DNA from: Stenocarpella maydis
Lineage: Eukaryota > Ascomycota > Sordariomycetes > Diaporthales > Diaporthaceae
Direction of reading: 5' to 3'
Assembly: GCA_002270565.1 (NCBI GenBank)
Contig: NQMI01000003.1
Span: forward strand, 613,331-677,330
Length of the DNA: 64,000 bases
In this document: one piece after another, positions 13,923-27,051 of the stretch
How the letters are laid out: each line of letters begins with the position of its first letter
How positions within the stretch are numbered: the stretch's first letter is position 1
Made by a program: the position numbers and the translations under genes
Notes under the pieces: model-generated
The model's input: only the letters and a program-made list of their open reading frames with translations
The model's database searches: none
What the model was told of the DNA's origin: nothing

Positions 13923-14635
13923 TAATAATAATAATAATATGTATAGTTATATATATATATATAAGGAGCCATCAAATGCCCTCTGGCGGCCTGGAACACT
14001 GGGCTAAATGTTCTTCGCATACCAAGGTAGTCCTGGGACAACCTGGAGGATTCCTCGTTGGGTGGTCCTGGAGCAGCATGTGTCCTCCTTCAACGGAAAG
14101 AGAGGAAATCATGTTGGCACAGTTTTTTGGTCTTGGATTGGCTTCAAAAGAGGAACTACGGCCAGTTTTTGGGTACAGGGCCATACGTTTCAGAGAGAAC
14201 TCTTACCCTCAACATGAAGAGTGACGGAGCTGTTCTGGTGCTAAAGCCGGATTCTGCTGCGTTGCGAGGGAGTCCTTCTCTATGACCGCCCAGACAGACA
14301 TTTTGACAGTTACCAGATGTACTAATAGATTCAACATTAATAGAAGTTATCCGAGCACGAAGCCTCTCCATACGTGGAGCCCGCTATGCCGATATCTATC
14401 AGCAGGCATCACTCGGTACCCCTACAACTTTTGCCACAGGGCATTCGCAGGAAGCTTTCTTGGTAGAGAGAATGGCAAGACCTTATTACTAAAAACAAGA
14501 AACTTTGTTATCTTTGCCACGCGTTACCAGCTTTATCTAGCATAGCTGAAGTTTCGAGCAGCGGGTGTAGCTTTCGCTCTAGTCTCCCCCGCGATCCGAA
14601 GACCGGGAACGAAGCCTGCGTGGGAGATCCTCCAC
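10324..14635. other. 4.3-kb gene-poor interval with low-complexity DNA
   Basis: This interval holds the promoter region of the HMG-box gene and the 3' side of het-c. It includes CCTG-type repeats at 11187-11213, a CAG run near 10951-10972, a C run near 13532-13542 and the TAA array listed separately. The open frames here overlap each other on both strands and none shows a recognisable domain. From 13975 to 14520 the sequence has a coding-like texture in shifting frames, possibly an old transposon scrap, but I could not identify it. Confidence 0.45.
13699..13962. repeat. (TAA)n microsatellite array
   Basis: About 260 bp almost purely of TAA/ATA units with a few phase breaks, ending in an AT dinucleotide stretch (TATATATATATA) at about 13948-13962. 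It is far longer than the other simple repeats in the window and lies about 0.7 kb downstream of the het-c stop codon. Confidence 0.95.
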
Positions 14636-17393
14636 CTAAGAGAACCAGCCACCACCGCCGCCCTCGCGACGGTCGTCCCGCTTGTCTCCGCCAAAGAAGT
14701 GCTTCGCAGCGCCTTCGATGACGTTACCGACCAGGTCGGTAGTGTCATCGTCCCGGCGTCTTCCAGACGAGTCATCACCTCCATAGCTGCTCTCCTGTCG
14801 TCCGCCACCATAGTCATCGCGACGTCCGGAGTCATAGCCTCCTCCTCCTCCTCCTCCTCCTCCTCCGCCATAGCTCTCCTCTCGGCCGGACGAGCCGTAA
14901 CCTCCACCACCGCCACCGTAACCCCCGGACTCTTGTCGCGAGGAGCCATAGCCACCACCATACCCGCTGTACGACTCCTCCCGACCGTAGCTGGAGGTCT
15001 CACCCTCCCAGCGCCTCTCTTCACGGTACTCCTGCCTCTCGCGTCCGTCACCATAACGGGTCTCTGAGTACTCGGCCTGTTCGTAGCGACGACCGTCATT
15101 GCTCCGGCCGTACTCGCCGTATGTCTGGGTGACGCCGCCGTCATTGTCACGGTGGGGGCGCGTCTCATACGAGCTCTTGTTGTCGAGCGCGCCCGACAGC
15201 AGCGAAGACACGTTGCCGAGGAGGCCGCCACCCTTGTTTGGCTCGTTGCTGTCGGGCAGGTTGACCCTGCCACCAGTCTGGTTGGAGACGAAGTCGGAGA
15301 CGCCGGAGGTGACTCCACCGATAATGGCACCTGCGGCTGCGGAAGCAATTCTGTCCTCAACAGACTGGTCGCCACCTCCGAACTGCTTGTGCATGCTCAG
15401 CTTGCCAGAGCAACCGTGGCCGTGGCCAGTGTCGTGCACACCCTCCTTGTGGTTCTCACCGTTCTTGACGCCCCTTCGGGACAGCTTGTTGCGGTACTCG
15501 TCCTTTGCATCATCAGGCATGTCGTTCCACCACTCCTCAACACTGCGGAACATTATCTCGCGGCCTTCACGCGCTCCGTCTTCACCCTGATCGCGCTGGG
15601 CTGGATGGTGCAGAACTCCGTAGATGATACGCGTGCAGATGCGGTCAATGTCGGCGCCCTCATCGTCGATGGCGTCCATGATCTGTGGCACAGCCCATGC
15701 GACAACCTTGCTGGCAGTCTTGCCGGCGACTTCGTTGAGGATATTGGAGAAGTGATCCTTGGACAGCATGGAGTGGGTGGGGTCCGTGCATTCGTCATCG
15801 TTGAAGACAATAAGCTGCTCATTCACGCTGGACTGGATGATCTCGTCAGAGCCGGTGCGGAGCTCGTTCTTGACCTGGTTGATGACAGGAACAACGAATG
15901 GAGCGATGACGGAGAAGACGAAGACAGACAGCTGCTCCTCGAGCTGCTCAACAATCTGGGGCAGAATGGGGATCTTCTCGATAGCCTCCGTGACATTCTG
16001 GAGAATCTCGTCATGAAACTCGATCGCAGGCATGATCTGACGGAAGATGTTCTGGATGTAGAGCGTGTACTCCTCAGGATCGCGAGGCGATACGGACATC
16101 TGCTCGACCTGGGAAGCATTGGCGTTCTGCTGGATATCATCCATCTTTGACTTCTTGTCGTCGCCTCCGAAAAGGCCGTCGGGGATCTTGTCCAGGAGCT
16201 CCCGCAGCATGCTGGTATCTTTGTTCTGGCTCTGCTGAAGTGTGCCCTCAAGCTCATCAATCTCGTTCTGGGTCAGCTTGTCGGAAACTTCGCCCGTGAC
16301 AGAGTGCAGGAAGTCAACACCGCCGAAGGTACCGGTGACGATGGGGTAGACTTCGTCGCGGGCGCCAGGGATACGAAGCTGCGTGTTACGACCAACGTGG
16401 GGGAACACGTCGCGCTCTCCCAGCTCAATCAGGGCGAGCTCGCAGTAGTTGCTGTGTGCGAGGTAGTCTGTCTCATTGCGTTAGCATGAGATGTCGCCGG
16501 AATATATGAGGGACGATTGACCTTCCAAGCAGTGGAGTCCAGTGCCCAGCAGTCGGAGGGCCTCGTACAGGTCTTCCTTCCTGTTTTCACGCTGATACCG
16601 TCGACCAAGCTCAATACACTTGGTAAAGAGGCGCCGGACGTGGAGAGCGCTGGTCATGATGTTTACGTTCTCGTTTGCGATGTAGTTCTTCATGCCTGTC
16701 TCTTCATCGACAGCCAACTCGACGCGCTCGTCGATGGGGCCGCGGAGACGTCGGTCATATTGACGGGCGTCCACGTTGTCGGCGTAGTTCTTGGGGTTGT
16801 CAATGTGGTCTGCGAAATCCATTAGCAACTGCGGGGCAACAAGCAACGCGTGAGATAGCCGGAGCGAGTTACCTTCTGGGCGGTAGCAGCCTAGACGATC
16901 AGCAGTGACTTCGAACTCGCGCGAACCGTAGCCAAATGTCAAGAAGCCCAGGACGCAGAGCAGAAGGCGGATAGCTTCAGCCGAGACGCTCTTGACCGTG
17001 CCGACATCGATGGCCTGGGAATAGTCTCTCAACCTAGCGCCTTGTTAGTATGAAGGGTGGTGAAATGCCGGGCTCTCGTCAATTACCAGTTGCCGAAGTA
17101 GGTACGCGAAACGCTCAGCTTGTCAAACTTCTTGCCGCCGACGGCCCGGGCCATGAGAATCTTCAGCAGGGTGTCCTCAATGTCGCCGTGACGCCCTTTT
17201 GGAGAGCGCCGTTAGTATTTAGCGTGGTCTCGTTGTGGGACTAGTGCTTGGTGTGTCTGGGCTTACAGTTCTGGCCCTCGACCTTGGAGATGCTGGCAAT
17301 GTTTCCAGCACCGAAGGCATGAGCGCGACCGGCAAAGAGGAAAAGAATGACCAACCCCATCAAGAGGGGGGTCATCTTGAGGGCGGATGACAT
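14636..17393 (-). CDS. het-c: HET-C heterokaryon incompatibility protein homologue
   Basis: Five exons: 17267-17393, 17087-17195, 16873-17033, 16522-16809 and 14636-16467, joining to 838 aa in a single clean frame. The start is taken at MSSALK because a signal peptide follows directly and ends in AGRAHA before the family's FGAGNIAS...EGQNWRHGDIEDTLL. Other family segments are FGNWLRDYSQA, DHIDNPKNYADN, TGMKNYIANE, TGTFGGVDFLHSV and CTDPTHSMLSKDHFSN. The C-terminus (roughly residues 700-810) is Gly/Ser/Tyr/Arg-rich, as in Neurospora HET-C. In N. crassa, allelic differences in a short segment of the first third trigger vegetative incompatibility with the HET-domain partner PIN-C. The equivalent stretch here is near residues 195-215 (about GRRYQRENRKEDLYEALR). 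No HET-domain partner gene is adjacent in this window. The gene looks intact. Whether it acts in incompatibility in this species is inference. Confidence 0.93.
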
Positions 17394-20099
17394 GGTGGGT
17401 CTGTGGCCTGTGGTTTGAGGGCACTTGTCAGCTCTGGATCTCGTGGGAGAGTTGCTATTAGACCAATTGTTTTCTTTTCTGTTTCCTTCTCTTGTTCCCA
17501 CAGGCCGAGCTGGACCAGTCGCGACTGGTATTGATGATTGGCCGACCTCTCAAGGCCATGTCGAGGGAGAGGAGGAGGGCCGACGAACCTAGTTGACCGC
17601 CTTGTTCTTCAGGCTTGGAATGAGACCACAACGGTGGTGACGGGTTTGGAGCTCTGTGAAGCTCGAGTAGGCAGTGGCGGGGTGGTTGGATGGTTTGGTC
17701 AGAGAAGCTGTCTTCAATCAGCCGCTCGGCAAGCAATTTTGTCCTGATGAAGTTGATGTCGGTGGAGAAGAACAGAGGAGGAAAAGGGAAGAGGCGGGAA
17801 ATGGCCCCTTCCCTAGTGGTGGTCAAACCGTCCAAGGCGGCGCAGAGGGTGACTGGGTAGGGAGGAGTGGTCAAACGTGCCAAGACTCCATTCAGAGCTC
17901 ACCTCTGCTGAGCTCGGGTGGGGAGGGGCAGTTCCGTGCAGCATGGCGGGGTGCTTGTGGTCGCGTCTGTCGTCAGCCAAGAAAACAACCAGGCGCCTCG
18001 CTCAGGGGGCCGTTTCCCTTTCGTCCTTGTTGCTCTGTGTATTGTTCACCACTGCCTCGCCGCAGTGTATTTCGTTAATCACAACCAGTCTCAGAGCTTG
18101 CCAATCGTCCCGCAGTCACGCATCGTCACGGTGTTCACAGCCCAGCCCTGCTCACAGTCGGCGGCGACAACACTGGCCAGAACACAGGCTTGTGACAGCC
18201 TTGGCGAGGACCCCACTGCGCATCACTATTGGTAGCTACTGGTATGGATCTGCCACTCCCGGCCAGTCGATAGCTCAATTCTTGCTCGTGTTGCAGGGAT
18301 CCATGTGCAGAGGAATCAATCGCCATCCATTCCACAGCGTCTACCGAGGCGCCTGCCAGAGAACATGTGCTGGCATGCCAGGACGCAGATGGCTTCGAGA
18401 TAAACTGTGTGGATTTCTCATATTCTTTGAGCAGCAGAGTGGAGTTAAGTATGCAATCTGTTGTGTGCTCGCGCTGTTCTAAATACTTCACTGTCGGTGA
18501 GACAGACCACTTCAGTGTAGGGTCCTGTAAACCACCTACCCAGCCCTCACAAGTTGAGGGAGCTGAAAACGCCGGCGTCGTCCCCTCACATTTCAGCCTC
18601 CTTTGCGAGGACATCTATAGTCCCCAGTGCCCTTGGCGTCTTCTTTAAAGGCCAATGACCACTCTGGCTCTAAATCGTAATGCTACAAACAATGCAAGGT
18701 CGAACTCCGGCTCCAAATTTGATGGAGGGGATAAATACATATGTAGACTAGCTACCAAACCACATACCCCGGTATTTACGTGACGCTGGCCTGCCTACAA
18801 GCTATGATTACACTCAACACTTAGTATACATGGACTACTAATAGATGCCACCTGCTCCGATTCTGGTCTATTATCTCCTCCCGGAGCCCAAGAGATTTCA
18901 AAATCGTGAGCATAATAGACCCAGAGCCCCAGACTTTGATAAGCTGCTGTCAGCCTCAGCAGCCTCAGCAGCCTCATGCAAATCAAGGTTGTCTTTCTCG
19001 CCGGAGCTGGTTCCCGCAGGGGACTTGTGGGCTGCCGGCATTTGACCTTTTCATGTCGGCCATTTCGAGATTGAAAGCGCCAAAGAGATATTGGCCAAGC
19101 CAAAAAACCCAACACAAGAACAGCACAGTTGCAAGGAGGTATCGTGAAGATTTTGCGAATCCGAGTTCTCGACGGAGCAATTCGGAGGCTCTAAACGCTA
19201 CCTAGGTAGATATAGATGGACGTCCAAAACTACGCGCTTCGGCCACCCAGGATTATCAACATAAACCAACTGGGGGCGCCAATTTGCCTTCTATAGTAGA
19301 ATCGTGTTATGGGTAACAATGATCGATATAAAGACATTTTAAACGGCGCACACTGGGTTTGGGCTGCAAATCGGACACCAGTCGCTTCAGTCCCACGTAG
19401 AACATAGATACGTCAGGATTACATTCATCCCATATGCAAAGTGATTGCGGCATCTCATCACTTGCCCCAGTCAGACAGACTCGAACAATCTCCGCAATGG
19501 GTCTCCAGCCTCAGGCAAGCAAGCACATCGCTGGCGCAAGAAGGGCCTCATGATAGATGACACTACTAGATGAGTCTCAAATGCCAGTATGGCCAAAGCG
19601 CTAAGTTAGTTCTCATCGATTTACATATTTCGTAACAAGAACGCTTAATGGACTTCACGAGCAGGATTAAGCTTGATTCGCGCCATGGCGTAGTCCTCAT
19701 AATGGTACTTGTTTGTGTATCTTGATGTCCAATCTTCTAGTCAGAATCAAGATGAAGTAGCTATGTAACCATTCATTTGTCTTCACACCATATGTGCCAC
19801 TGCTAGGGAGTGAGCCGGCTGCTCAATCCAATATTTTTTTTTCTCGCCGCAAGTCGCATGCTCAATTGGGAAACACAGATTTCCCCATTTCTCTCGTGAC
19901 TTTCTATCCGGCCATCATCAACACTCCATATGCGATGCTCATCTCTCAAACCCCGCAGTATGGACTGCCAGAACCTGCCGATGCCTAGTAACGCCGTCCG
20001 ATGCTCACTAAATCAGTATTTGGAGATTGCTCCGGGGTATCTTGATATGAACCGGTTCAAAAACGAAAATTGGAAAGAAAATCATAAGAGTAAAAGATA
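17394..20099. other. Intergenic interval upstream of het-c
   Basis: This holds the het-c promoter and the 3' side of the RING-finger gene. No domain or conserved frame seen. A CCTAGGTA palindrome occurs at about 19200-19208. The longest plus-strand frames around 17.7-18.5 kb are Ser/Arg-rich, lack intron-consistent continuation and look non-coding. Confidence 0.5.
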
Positions 20100-21720
20100 T
20101 CACGAAAAGCCAGGAAACAGCGATTGCGTGGCTCTCTTCCACTTGGGTTGTCCGTTTGCACTAGGACCGTCGTGGAATTCTTCACCAGCCAAGTCGCGCA
20201 TTCGCAGCCGAACCTCGGGTCTCGGGCCTTCTGCGTGACGAGTTGGGGCCTGCTGCACCAGATTGGCTGAATTGTTGCTTGGACGGAACAGCTTCCTCTT
20301 CACGTTCGCCTTCCAGGTGCTTGGCTGATCATGCCCGCTCTCAACGTCCGAGTCGTCGACGATGACGCGGCCCCGTAATTTCCGAATGGCCCTCTCGCGT
20401 CGGACCATGGCATTGGTGACCTTTGGACAAAAGCCTTTCGATACCATGGACACCTTGCACTGCGGGCACAAGGAGCTGTGAACGCTGAGGAACTCGTCGA
20501 TGCATTCCGGGTGGAATATGTGGCCGCAGGGCAATTCGCGTATGATGGACACCCTATTTACGTAGTCCTCGGCACATATCGAGCAGCAAGGTTGGTAGTC
20601 TGTTGCCGTACTAGCCACAGTGATGCCTGTGACGGTTGATTTTGCTGTGGGGCTGGGTAGAGCTTTTTCTGAATATGCCGGTGCGCGATCGTTTGTCATG
20701 GCCTCATCTATTCCCATGCCGATGTTTTGCATGAGAGCTCGTGGCGGTGCTCGGGGCGAGGGTGGCAAGCTGTTTGGGTCCGGCTCGTAATTGTATGTGA
20801 AGAGGGGAAATTTTTCAACGTGCTCGATGGGTACTGTAACGTGTGCTATGTTCATGGCTTCCAAGTCCACCTCGCCACTCATGACCCGGCGCTGAAGAGA
20901 GGCACGGCGCTTATGTTGGACGCAGTGCATGAGACAGGAGATGCCGACCACAATGAAAAATAGTGCCGCCACGCAGATAAGTATGTAGATCCAGATGCTA
21001 GGCAGCGAGTCGGTAGTCGCCACGTGGATCTGGGACCATATGCGGATATAGTCGTCGGCATCGGGGTCGTACAAGGCGGATATGTTCTCTCCGTACGGAA
21101 CCGAGCTCACGTTGCCAGAATAGAGACCCAGTTGCGTCATCATGGACGAGCCAACCGCTCCTGAGACGGCATAGATGGGGAATTTGGTATTGCTTTTCCA
21201 AGCGCCGCTGTCTTCAAGGTCCCAGATCTCATCATCGACTGGTGGGGGGGCGTCAATGCTGTCGTCCGGTTTGTAGGTGATGAGGGCGCGGATGGGATCA
21301 AAGGCTGCAGAAGCAAGATATGACCTCGTGCAAGTCGCATTGTACCAGGGTACCAGTGCGATCAGGTTGTAATCAGAGGGTGGTAGGTCGACCTGTCGTA
21401 CAGCCGTTCTAGGCACATAAGCGGACTCGATTTTTCTGCATGGGTCGCGAGCCTCGAGATCAGGCACATAGAGCAAGCCTTGGATGACGCCATTGTCGGT
21501 CTGGGCGTATCTGAAGGACAGAACAGTTATGTTGTCATTGATCTCGGCCGAGTAGGCGATATCGCTCTGTAAAACATTAATGAGAGGACGCGGGCGACGA
21601 GGAAGGACGTCTTCGGAGCTGGGAGAAGCTTCGTCGGGCCGGAAACCACTCACGGAGAGCGCAGTGATGTTTCTGATGATGGTCGATGGAATGCTGTCGT
21701 CGCCGGACCAGACAGGATTG
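20100..21720 (-). CDS. PA-TM-RING type E3 ubiquitin ligase, 5' end unresolved
   Basis: The main exon is 20100-21566 (488 codons plus stop). It is preceded by exon 21654-21720, joined over an 87-nt intron (donor GTGAGT, acceptor TTTTACAG). A further small upstream exon at about 22091-22127 (encoding YVEDIQNAV) is likely, but I could not find the signal-peptide exon, so the start is left open. Order of elements: a luminal protease-associated-like domain (GLLYVPDLEARDPC, YNLIALVPWYNATC, FPIYAVSGAVGSSMM), one transmembrane segment (SIWIYILICVAALFFIVVGI), then a cytosolic RING-H2 (CCSICAEDY, CGHIFHPEC, CPQCK), and a basic tail. Proteins of this design sit in endomembranes and ubiquitinate cargo. 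The 87-nt intron is a multiple of three with no stop, so retention would only insert 29 residues. Confidence 0.85.
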
Positions 21721-24700
21721 CTGAATAGAAGCCTCGAGGAGTGTCAGCATGCGAAGCCTCAAGTTATGGTATGGGGCGAGGCTGGACGAGGAATTTGTGT
21801 GGCTCGTGAGGGGTGTTGGGGGATCGGTTGGCGGCGTCACACAGGACTGCCATGGCCCGGCATGCTGGGATGATTTTGTCGACAAGAACGGTGCACGTGA
21901 GGAGCGGAGTGACACATGTGGACGGAGGGCCGGTGCCATGTCCCCGACGACGATGAGCGCCACCGATGGCAGGCTGTCGCCGGCGACACCAAGCCCGTGT
22001 GGGGCACGGGGACACAAGGTGGGCGGTAGGGCGGCAGGACGGGAAGAAGAGGGGACAAGGAAGGCCGGCCACAAGGGGATAATAGGCTGGGGACGTACAC
22101 TGCATTTTGAATATCTTCGACGTAGGCTGTGACACAAATGTCGAGTTAGCAGGCGCACAGCCAGGTATAGATAATGATAACAACACATGGGCGATCGCCG
22201 AGGAATTGGCAGTGGCATGGCATGGCAAATGCGTGGCGTGGCACGGCAGCGCGTGTGGGTGTGTGCCTCGTGCTTTCTGGGGCAATCTGGATCTGAGCTG
22301 CTGGGTCATGCCAAGGCGGGTGCCAAGGGCCCAAGGCCTGGGGAAGAACGGATCAAAACAATCCAAGAAAGACCCAAGAGATCTCCAAGAGTTTTTTGAC
22401 GTCTGGGCCCTGGAGCAACCAGGGACGAACGGCCGGACAAGTTAAGGATTTCAATGCTTACTGTTACCCATCGTTCTAGTCTCCCATCATCGTGAGGGCT
22501 ACAGAACCCAAGGCCCGAGGCACGGAGGCATCTAGGACGCGCGAGGGAACCAAATGGGCCGGAGAGAGAGCGAAGGCCAGCAGCGAGCGAGAGGTGGTCC
22601 GAGAGGGGGTCCGAGAGGTGGTCCGTCAACACACTTGTCCCTGCAGCCGTTGGTGTTGTTGATGATGGTGGTGGTGGTGGTGGTGGTGGTGGTGATGGCG
22701 ATGATTATGACTCTGATGATGAATGATGGGGTGTGGACGCGGAGAAGAGGAGGCAAGAAGGAGAGCAGAGCAGAGCACAGCGACAATCTCGGGAGAGACG
22801 GACAAGTCAAGGAACAGGCCAGGTAGGTAAGGAAAGGCTGAGATTGGACCACACCCAAACCGCAGAGGGTCGGCCTGTATGTGGGGTGATTACTGAGTAG
22901 GCAAGTGGGTAAAACGGCGTCCGGTCGTGCGTGCACAGACTGATGAGGCGAGGGGAACTCTGGTGCTGGTGTTGTGTAACGGACAGAATCCAAGACGAAG
23001 GATTTGAGGGGGGGGGGTTGGAGGAGGGCAGTGATCTTGGGAAAATGCCAAGACCCGTGGCCCCGTCCAGTCTTTATACGATACCGGGACGGGGCACGAG
23101 AGGCACGAGCACATACTACCCTCCCTCTGTAGCGAACTTTCATAGAGGAGCAGGGAGCAGGAAGGGAGCGGCAGGGGTGCCCAGGTCGGCTGGGCGCAGG
23201 CCTGCTGGCCTGGCGGGAAAGGGCATCCCGGGTAGTCAAGTCGAACCTGCCCACCCCTCGTCTCCCATCATTCATGCTGCCGCCTGACTGCGTGCCTACA
23301 CACCTACTGTGTAGGTAGTGAGTGCAGCACTCCGTAGTCCAGCCCACAGCTGCTGCTGACATGCATCGAACCGGAATGCACTTCCCGACACGCCTCACTT
23401 GCTGGGCGTTGGCCGGGTATGCGGCACACGCCCGACACGTGTTGGATGCGGAATCCGGCACAGACGAGAAGCACAAACATGTCAAACAGAACAGTCGGCC
23501 TGCGCTGCTTCAAGGTTGGCGCGCGTCTCGCTGCGCCAGCCCGCCAGCCAGCCAGCCTAGCCCCGTCTCGATTCGCTCGTCATCCCGGCCTCGACAACTT
23601 GGCTTTGTTGGCCAGGCTTAGCACAACTTAGCACAACCGTCGGCCATAACGTCACACCAACCCCGGACGAATCAATCTAGTTGCCGCCGCTCCGACCTGC
23701 ATCTCAGCAGGAAACGAAGCTTTCCCACCCCGTCTCTTCGCCCACACCGCCAAGGACCGCCGCCGCCTTAGGGTGAGCTTCTTTTCCCGACAACCTGGTC
23801 GTGCCCAGCTGGCAGACTGGGGCTTCCCCAGGGTGGGTCTGGTCTCCTGGCCCGTCTCCCGCGCCAGCGCACGCGCGAAATCGAGATGCAGGCTGCTTGA
23901 CTGGCAAAGGCTTTTTCTGCTTTCTCATTCACATACTAGCCTCCCAGGGTGTCCCAAGGGTGATGCGCGCGCGCTTTCAGAGGCCAGCTCCAAACTGAAG
24001 AGTGAAAGCAGACGGCAAAAAAAAGGAACGCACCACGGTCTAACTCTCTTGGAACACCGAGTCGTGTGGCCCACCCAACTATCCCTAAAAGGTTGGCAAG
24101 CCCACATGTCCACACAAGACCTCTCTCGCGCTCTGTGGTCCCACTTTCCTGACATACACTAACTACAATGTACTGTAAATCAAAGCCTCTCGATCTGAGC
24201 TGTCTGGCTGTCTGAATGATGCCCAGCGTTGGTCGTTAAGCCCAGCTATCTGGGTCCAATGCCAAGTCCGCAGCTTGCTGCTAGGTGCAGATCTGCTGAA
24301 GCTTGGCCTTTTCTTTGCCATCGGCTGTCTCGGGCCTTGACGTGGATTCAGGGGATTATGTCTCACAAAAGCAGGAGGAGCCTTGACTTGACGCGTGCCA
24401 CTCAACCCAGGCCCCATGAACCGTCCGAAGAATCTCTGAAACACGGCACAGCCTCGTCATCGTTGATCATCACATCACCTCTGCTTCTCTCGCCGCACCT
24501 TCGTGAAGGGGCTCGATATTCTGCGGGATGCGTGGCCAAGACAGGTGACAGGTGACGTCTGGGCCTTCCCGTGCATCGTCACGGACTTTGCGCCCCGATT
24601 CACAGATTGCTCGCTCGGCCGCCGGCGTCCTGACCGGGACGCACTGTGCTTATAATGCCATTGCCTTCAGACCTGAGCCACGCCCTACACCTCCTCCACC

Positions 24701-27051
24701 AAACAGCCACTACCAAGGTGCGTCGAGAGGACACAGTTCCCACTGTCGAAACATTCACCATGTACGAGGCTTCCACGAAGACAAGTAGACCCTGTCAGAC
24801 TTCTAGTGTGCTATACGGCCTGTAGCACCCTCCACCATGCGACGTCCCGTCCTCGGATCACCCAGCCGCCGGGTTAGAGCTTGGCATCGGAAACATGCAT
24901 TTCATAATCCTCTGGGTCGCTCTGGCCCTACGCATCTAGCCGTCCCGACTCTCCCGCTCTGCTTTGATGGCCATAGCTATGACAATTACCTCAAATGTCA
25001 CATGCGCTCATGGGCACGAGTAAGATCGAGGAAACTCTGATGCCCACAACAGCAATGAATCGGAGGAATCTGTCCACAGGCTGGTAACGGGTTGCCGTGC
25101 TATCCGCGGCACCGGCGGAACACTGGTCACACCGTGGTGGTCGAGCTCCGCCTTTGCCAGCCACGGTTACGCGGACGCCTGTCGGCATTGAATCCGCCTT
25201 GGTTATTTGGTACGTAAGGTTTGTTAGTCGAGGCCTAACACCAGGGCAGGGACAGACAGACGTTGAGGGCAGTCCCCGGCTTCCTGGTCGAAAGTCATGG
25301 TCTTGGTCAACTCGGCACGTCAGATTCGCGACGAGTTGCACTGTCCATGATTTCCGCATCGTGGGATCGCGATCATCCCGTAAGACGTCACTCTTCTGTG
25401 ACCTGGCCAGAAGTACTAGTGTTGGTCTTGATAATGTCTCGTGAAACGTCGCACTGACTCGTGGCGGGCACGCGCTGAGGTAACCTTTGTGACTGGCTTC
25501 ACTGTACATAGTTAGTCCTATGCTCTCCTCCACACAACCGTATTCCGTCCTCGGCGGCGGACGGGAAATCTTGTGTCCACATGTGCAGAAGATGGTCTAG
25601 GCTGTAGAGCAGTGCAAGTCAGGGATCAAAGCGCTCTCGCACGAGTTAAACTAAATGAAGCGGTTTAGGAGCAACCTACTTTGACGGAATTTTGCTCGTG
25701 GAAGAATCTACCTTCTTAACCGTTATTTATTACGCGATGCCGTAGTCCGCTCCTAACGCTCAACGCTTAGTACTGTCTCTCAACTGTGGAGGTTTTCGCG
25801 AGCCTAGGACAGCTTCGCCAACCGGTAATGTGAACACGTCAATTCTCCGCCAGTTCAGGTGATCCCTCATCCCAAAGGCTCGAGCTGCATAATGCTCCAC
25901 CTACCATGTTGGTAGCGCTAAGGGGTGTCCCGTGACCAAAACTGATTACTGAGTGCGCCTGATAACAAGAATAGTGGTCGAGCTAGTACATGATGAAAAC
26001 GTCTGCCGGTTATACTTGATCATGAAAGCACTCTGAGTTAATAGCCCTCAGTGTGGCTGTTCACTATTGTGGCGCTTGCCTCCTGTATTCGGAAGTATTC
26101 ATCACGTACATTGGGCTGTTTCCACAACTAGTACATCGTCAGCGTCCTATTCCCAGCTTCATGCAGACTAGTTAGTGCAAGTCTGAATTCGAGGCAACAC
26201 ATGTCAATACCGCAGACAGGGAGCTGGTCCGGACATTGCCGAGTGCAACGCTGTATACCGTTATTGCAGGCCTTAGCTGCGTGGGAAAGCCACGGATGGC
26301 AAAGCCTGGATCAGTTCTAACTGACCAGAGGCTGAGCGGTCATGTCTTTGATGATGATGATGATGATGAAGTGTCATTATGACGCCTAGGATCGCGGCAG
26401 CCGATCTACTGGAGACATTGTACCTGAGGTCAGCACAGAGCAGGAAAGAGCTTACATCTGATCGTGAGCTCATGTCACTGAGTGTCCCGTAATAACAAAC
26501 AGACGGAAGCGGGAAGTTGAGGAGAAATTTATCATGGGGCCGAATTCCGCCAGTGGAATAAAAAAATTCGAATCCCAAATACTACTCGTTACGTCCCTCG
26601 CCATATCCAAGACATCTATACAAGATAAACCCCCTGTGGGTACGCAGCATATATACGTGCCTCCTAAAAGTACCTAATCGCAATTACATGCTTCATTCTA
26701 TATGCGAGTCATTTGCGAGTGAATTCTTTTGCCTTCACATGGGATAATGGCACTTAAGTGGAGTTCTAGAGGCCTTCAATAGGGGAGAAGTGCGGACAAT
26801 TAATTCTGCTGTCTTCCACCTCAACCTTGCGTTATTATGCTTGCTCGCTTAACTATTCATTATAGTTAACACGTCCGGCATCCTCGCCATGCCTGACTAT
26901 TTACGCTGCCTCATGCAGACCCTGGGGTGGTGACGTCGTCCATTTCCAAGTACGACGACCACCCAGCCCGACTACGACAGGGCTTAATCGACACCGGATT
27001 CTCAAAACTTAACCCCTCACATCCTTCCATAGGCGACCAAGTAAAATTTCC
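21721..27051. other. 5.3-kb gene-poor interval
   Basis: The left end should contain the missing 5' exons of the RING-finger gene (candidate exon near 22091-22127). A GGT/GGTGAT simple repeat lies at about 22669-22695 and a GAT repeat at about 26350-26368. Apart from these I find no domain, no tRNA-like cloverleaf and no consistent coding frame. GC content falls to the right, towards the transposon. Confidence 0.45.

Noticed and set aside
13976..14285. Possible Tc1/mariner-like transposase fragment
   Set aside because: Some words (VVLGQPGG, SCWHSF) reminded me of fungal Tc1-type transposases, but no catalytic block, TIR or TA duplication could be found.
15152..16150. 332-residue plus-strand frame antisense to het-c
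   Set aside because: It is the mirror image of the HET-C coding exon; the minus strand gives a full, family-matching protein, so this is a shadow frame.
22532..23485. 317-residue minus-strand frame as the 5' part of the RING gene
   Set aside because: It contains a poly-Thr run from a GGT repeat and Pro/Ser/Arg-rich text, and it does not join in frame with the RING exons.
24991..25533. 180-residue minus-strand frame
   Set aside because: Composition is Ser/Arg/Thr-biased with no domain, no supporting introns and an overlapping plus-strand frame of similar length.
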